Source: an uncultured Collinsella sp.
GTDB lineage: Bacteria > Actinomycetota > Coriobacteriia > Coriobacteriales > Coriobacteriaceae
Length of the DNA stretch: 52,032 nucleotides
NCBI GenBank assembly: GCA_902490325.1
Contig: CABUDJ010000005.1
Span: forward strand, 1-52,032
Reading direction: 5' to 3'
How positions within the stretch are numbered: position 1 is the stretch's first letter; each line of letters starts with the position of its first letter. Positions 49,617 to 52,032 of this stretch are shown here, one piece after another. The position numbers were made by a program, and so were the translations under genes. The notes under the pieces are model-generated. The model was not told the DNA's origin and searched no databases. It saw nothing but the letters and a program-made list of their open reading frames with translations.

Positions 49617-49637
49617 GTTATCTATAAAACAGATAAC
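49617..49637. promoter_or_regulatory. Predicted LysR operator
   Basis: Perfect dyad GTTATCT-N7-AGATAAC, containing a T-N11-A core. Its centre (49627) lies about 65 bp upstream of the transcription start predicted from the adjacent promoter, the usual LysR recognition position. It is also close to the lysR start, allowing autoregulation. Confidence 0.75.
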
Positions 49638-49657
49638 AAGTTAGCGCTTTTAAGTGA

Positions 49658-49686
49658 TTGACCGAGGGAAACAATGCTCGTACTAT
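49658..49686 (+). promoter_or_regulatory. Promoter of the metY-like gene
   Basis: TTGACC (49658-49663), 17-bp spacer, TACTAT (49681-49686). It gives a leader of about 175 nt containing a short ORF. Confidence 0.75.
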
Positions 49687-49754
49687 TCAAAACACACAAA
49701 GGCGGTAGGTAATTAAGCCAACCACGGAACCGGGATGCGAAAGGAGGCCTGCAT

Positions 49755-49808
49755 ATGAATTGCTTACCAAGACGAATGCCGGGCTCCTGTTTGCGCCCGT
49801 CGGCGTGA
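49755..49808 (+). CDS. Putative leader peptide with two cysteine codons
   Basis: A 17-codon ORF (MNCLPRRMPGSCLRPSA) preceded by a strong ribosome site (AAGGAGG, 7 bp spacing), inside the leader of a sulfur assimilation gene. It includes Cys at positions 3 and 12, an internal Met and three Arg. Its 3' half overlaps a hairpin (CTCCTG..CAGGAG), and CTCCT could alternatively pair with the leader's own AGGAG. This is the layout of translation-dependent attenuation; Cys (or Met/Arg) shortage could stall the ribosome. Not experimentally supported. Confidence 0.6.
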   Translation: MNCLPRRMPGSCLRPSA

Positions 49809-49815
49809 TCAGGAG
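49784..49815 (+). other. Leader hairpin overlapping the leader peptide
   Basis: CTCCTG (49784-49789) pairs with CAGGAG (49810-49815), with inner CGCC/GGCG. A T-rich stretch follows about 20 nt later, so it is an attenuator candidate rather than a textbook terminator. Confidence 0.5.
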
Positions 49816-49869
49816 ACAGCGACTTACTTCTCTCTTTTTATTTACTTTTGTTCGATCAAGGAGATCATC

Positions 49870-51180
49870 ATGAGCCAGTTCATCAACAACCCCGAGCACA
49901 CCTTTGGTTTCGATACCCTGCAGCTGCACGTTGGCCAGGAGAGTGCCGATCCTGCATCCGACTCCCGTGCCGTGCCTATCTACCAGACCACGAGCTATGT
50001 GTTCCGCAACTCCCAGCACGCCGCCGACCGCTTTGGTCTTGCCGACGCCGGAAACATCTACGGCCGTCTGACCAACTCCACCCAGGGCGTCTTCGAGGAT
50101 CGTATCGCCGCGCTCGAGGGTGGCGTGGCAGGTCTTGCCGTCGCCTCCGGTGCTGCTGCCATCACCTATACCCTGCAGGCCCTTGCCCAGGCCGGTGACC
50201 ATGTGGTTGCCCAGAAGACTATCTACGGTGGCTCCTACAACTTGCTGGAGCATACGCTCTCCCAGTTTGGCGTCGAGACCACCTTCGTCGATGCCCATAA
50301 CCTGGAAGAGGTCGAGGGGGCCATCAAGGACAACACCACGGTCATCTATCTCGAGACGCTCGGCAACCCCAACTCCGACATCCCCGACATCGACGCCATC
50401 TCCGAGATCGCCAAGAAGCACGGTCTGCCGGTTGTCGTCGACAACACCTTCGGCACCCCGTATCTGTTCCGTCCGCTGGAGCATGGTGCCAACATCGTCG
50501 TTCACTCCGCAACCAAGTTCATCGGCGGCCACGGCACCTCGCTGGGCGGTGTGATCGTCGACGGCGGTAACTTCGATTGGAAGGCGAGTGGCAAGTACGC
50601 CCAGATCGCTGAGCCCAACCCCTCCTACCACGGTGTTTCGTTTGCCGAGGCTGCCGGTCCCGCCGCCTTCGCAACCTATGTCCGCGCTATCCTGCTGCGT
50701 GACGAGGGCGCCTGCATCAGCCCGTTCAACGCCTGGGTCCTGCTCCAGGGCACCGAGACTCTGTCGCTGCGCGTTGACCGTCATGTCGAGAACACCAAGA
50801 AGGTCGTTGAGTTTCTGGCTGGTGACAGCCACGTCGCCAAGGTGAACCACCCGAGCCTGCCCGAGCACCCCGATCATGAGCTCTATCAGAAGTACTTCCC
50901 CAACGGCGGTGCCTCGATCTTTACCTTTGAGATTAAGGGTGGCCAGGAGGCAGCTTGGAAGTTCATCGATCATCTGCAGGTGTTCTCGCTGCTCGCCAAC
51001 GTGGCCGACGTCAAGTCGCTCGTCGTGCACCCGGCTACCACCACGCACTCCCAGCTGTCTGCCGAGGAGCTCGCCGAGCAGAACATCACGCCCTCCACGA
51101 TCCGTCTTTCCATCGGTACCGAGTACGCCGAGGATATCATTTGGGACCTGAAGCAGGCCTTCGCCGCGCTGGACGAGTAG
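49870..51180 (+). CDS. metY: O-acetylhomoserine aminocarboxypropyltransferase (sulfhydrylase)
   Basis: A 436-aa PLP enzyme of the Cys/Met metabolism family, making homocysteine (or cysteine) from the O-acetyl amino acid and sulfide. Seen: DTLQLHVGQESADPASDSRAVP, GRLTNSTQ, the PLP Lys in VHSATKFIGGHGTSLGGV, and the C-terminal SLVVHPATTTHSQL substrate loop. Its length (about 430) fits MetY rather than the shorter cystathionine enzymes. ATG 49870 has AAGGAG upstream. Expression is probably under the divergent LysR and the leader. Confidence 0.92.
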   Translation: MSQFINNPEHTFGFDTLQLHVGQESADPASDSRAVPIYQTTSYVFRNSQHAADRFGLADAGNIYGRLTNSTQGVFEDRIAALEGGVAGLAVASGAAAITYTLQALAQAGDHVVAQKTIYGGSYNLLEHTLSQFGVETTFVDAHNLEEVEGAIKDNTTVIYLETLGNPNSDIPDIDAISEIAKKHGLPVVVDNTFGTPYLFRPLEHGANIVVHSATKFIGGHGTSLGGVIVDGGNFDWKASGKYAQIAEPNPSYHGVSFAEAAGPAAFATYVRAILLRDEGACISPFNAWVLLQGTETLSLRVDRHVENTKKVVEFLAGDSHVAKVNHPSLPEHPDHELYQKYFPNGGASIFTFEIKGGQEAAWKFIDHLQVFSLLANVADVKSLVVHPATTTHSQLSAEELAEQNITPSTIRLSIGTEYAEDIIWDLKQAFAALDE

Positions 51181-51240
51181 GGCGACTTGTGCAAGGACCC
51201 CTTGCGACTCGATAGGTATAACTGCATAAAATGCCTGCTC

Positions 51241-51281
51241 AAGGCACCTGTGCGAACAATGGTTGCACAGGCGCCTTTTTT
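51241..51281 (+). terminator. Terminator of metY
   Basis: AAGGC-A-CCTGTGC pairs with GCACAGG-C-GCCTT, followed by a TTTTTT run. Strong. The rest of the 312-bp gap to 51493 has only short inverted repeats (e.g. GTTTTAC 51363-51369 with GTAAAAC 51392-51398) and no gene. Confidence 0.9.
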
Positions 51282-51492
51282 GCATAGAGCGGGTGCAAAA
51301 ACAGGGTTTTTGACACGCTTTATGCATTCGAGTTGTGGAAAACTCCTGTTGAGAGGATGTGAGTTTTACGCAATTGACGTGCGCCTTTTGAGTAAAACCG
51401 CAGGTCGCGATTTGGTCGGGGTACTATGCAGCGCGATCGAATCACACGCAGCCCAAACGCAGCAAAAACGCACTACGGAGGTTTCCAGCTAC

Positions 51493-52032
51493 ATGAGGAT
51501 CGATTCACGAAAACCGAAAGCCGCCGCCCTTTCCGCCGCTCTGACCGTGGCACTTTTGGCGGGCGTCGGCGCAACTGATGCCCACGCGGCAACACTATCC
51601 GATACGGTCGGATCTACGCCGTCCGAGGCGACGCTGGTGCAGCCCGTCGACTACCGCGGTGACGGTTATGGCTCTATGCAGGAGTGGAACGCCTCGATGG
51701 GGGCGAAGCGCGATTCCCTGGAGATGCGCGCTCAGATCATTATGAATATGTATGGCGACTATGCCACCGATGACGAGCGCGCTGTGTTGCAGCGTTGCAT
51801 CGACGGTGCGGGCAGCCTGTTGACGATGGGGGAGGTCGACGCCAAGTCGACCGAGCTCGACGAGCTTCGCTCCACGCTTGAGGATGCCAAGCGCGAGGCG
51901 CTCGAGGCTGCCGCAGCCGAAGCAGAGGCCGCTGAGGCCGTTCAGGCATCGTATTACAACGCCGGCTCCGGCTCGTCTTACGCGTCTGCTGCGTATTACG
52001 CGAACGGCTCCATGTCCTATCGGCTTATGGCA
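51493..52032 (+). CDS. Secreted coiled-coil protein, 3'-truncated by the window edge
   Basis: 180 codons are visible and the frame runs off the window. The N-terminus is a Sec-type signal peptide: MRIDSRKPKAA, a hydrophobic core LSAALTVALLAGVGA, and a likely cut after AHA (about residue 32). Then comes a YRGDGYGSMQEWN segment and a Glu/Ala-rich coiled coil (about 115-150, DELRSTLEDAKREALEAAAAEAEAAEA), followed by a Ser/Tyr/Gly/Ala-rich linker. Such an order is common before a C-terminal cell-wall hydrolase (NlpC/P60 or CHAP) domain, but that part is not in view. GGAGG lies 11 bp before ATG 51493. Confidence 0.7.
   Translation, partial: MRIDSRKPKAAALSAALTVALLAGVGATDAHAATLSDTVGSTPSEATLVQPVDYRGDGYGSMQEWNASMGAKRDSLEMRAQIIMNMYGDYATDDERAVLQRCIDGAGSLLTMGEVDAKSTELDELRSTLEDAKREALEAAAAEAEAAEAVQASYYNAGSGSSYASAAYYANGSMSYRLMA

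Noticed and set aside
49693..49869. SAM (S-box) riboswitch upstream of metY
   Set aside because: The characteristic S-box core segments (for example the GAGGTGGAGGGA and CCCGGCAACC blocks) are missing. The short ORF with hairpin explains the leader better.

Overview
The window is a high-GC, gene-dense actinobacterial chromosome segment. Gene content and order suggest the class Coriobacteriia, and a Collinsella-like gut commensal is my best guess: actinobacterial whiA, the rapZ-whiA-gap-pgk-tpiA-secG block, anaerobic nrdD/nrdG, a sialic acid cluster and peptide importers. The taxonomy is inferred from content; no 16S rRNA is present.

Layout. 1-5.8 kb: end of uvrA (reading frame broken near 360), ybaK-type deacylase, murJ, uvrC. 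5.9-16.5 kb: a sialic acid uptake and catabolism cluster with a Dpp/Sat-type ABC importer (including a permease-ATPase fusion), two CE7-like esterases (the second without its nucleophile), a NanA-like aldolase, a ROK kinase and NanE. 16.6-23.8 kb: rapZ, whiA, then glycolysis (gap, pgk, tpiA, gpmI) and secG. 24-30 kb: a complete oligopeptide ABC operon. 30.6-36.5 kb: tRNA genes (Leu, Gly x3, Cys, Val) surrounding a PAS-GAF-PP2C phosphatase, a STAS-HATPase fusion and a GH13 glucosidase. 36.5-40.4 kb: NrdR-type promoter, nrdD, nrdG. 40.4-42.1 kb: folE, an HD phosphohydrolase, folB. 42.1-49.6 kb: mixed housekeeping genes (metallopeptidase, dipeptidase, SlyD-like FKBP, UreE-like protein, HAD phosphatase, Fur/PerR, acylphosphatase, oxidoreductase, RNase H, LysR regulator). 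49.6-51.2 kb: a metY-like sulfhydrylase with a LysR operator and a Cys-containing leader peptide. The window ends inside a secreted coiled-coil protein.

The most unusual structure is a family of four long nested palindromes (29999-30130, 30311-30435, 39381-39518, 39696-39779). Their stems differ in sequence but are self-complementary. They share an asymmetric internal loop (5' GTCCTC..CAT opposite 5' TGCGGAA), and three of the four share a CTTCG apex. They come as two inverted pairs with 177-180 bp between members, and the first member of each pair starts 12-16 bp after a stop codon. A conserved loop inside covarying helices suggests a structured RNA or a protein-recognised DNA hairpin. I do not recognise it as a named element.

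Functionally, the window links import of host-derived sugars and peptides to glycolysis and anaerobic nucleotide synthesis. Regulation is visible as an NrdR box, a LysR site, a leader peptide, intercistronic hairpins behind both solute-binding protein genes, and a shared A/T dyad in front of three tRNA promoters.
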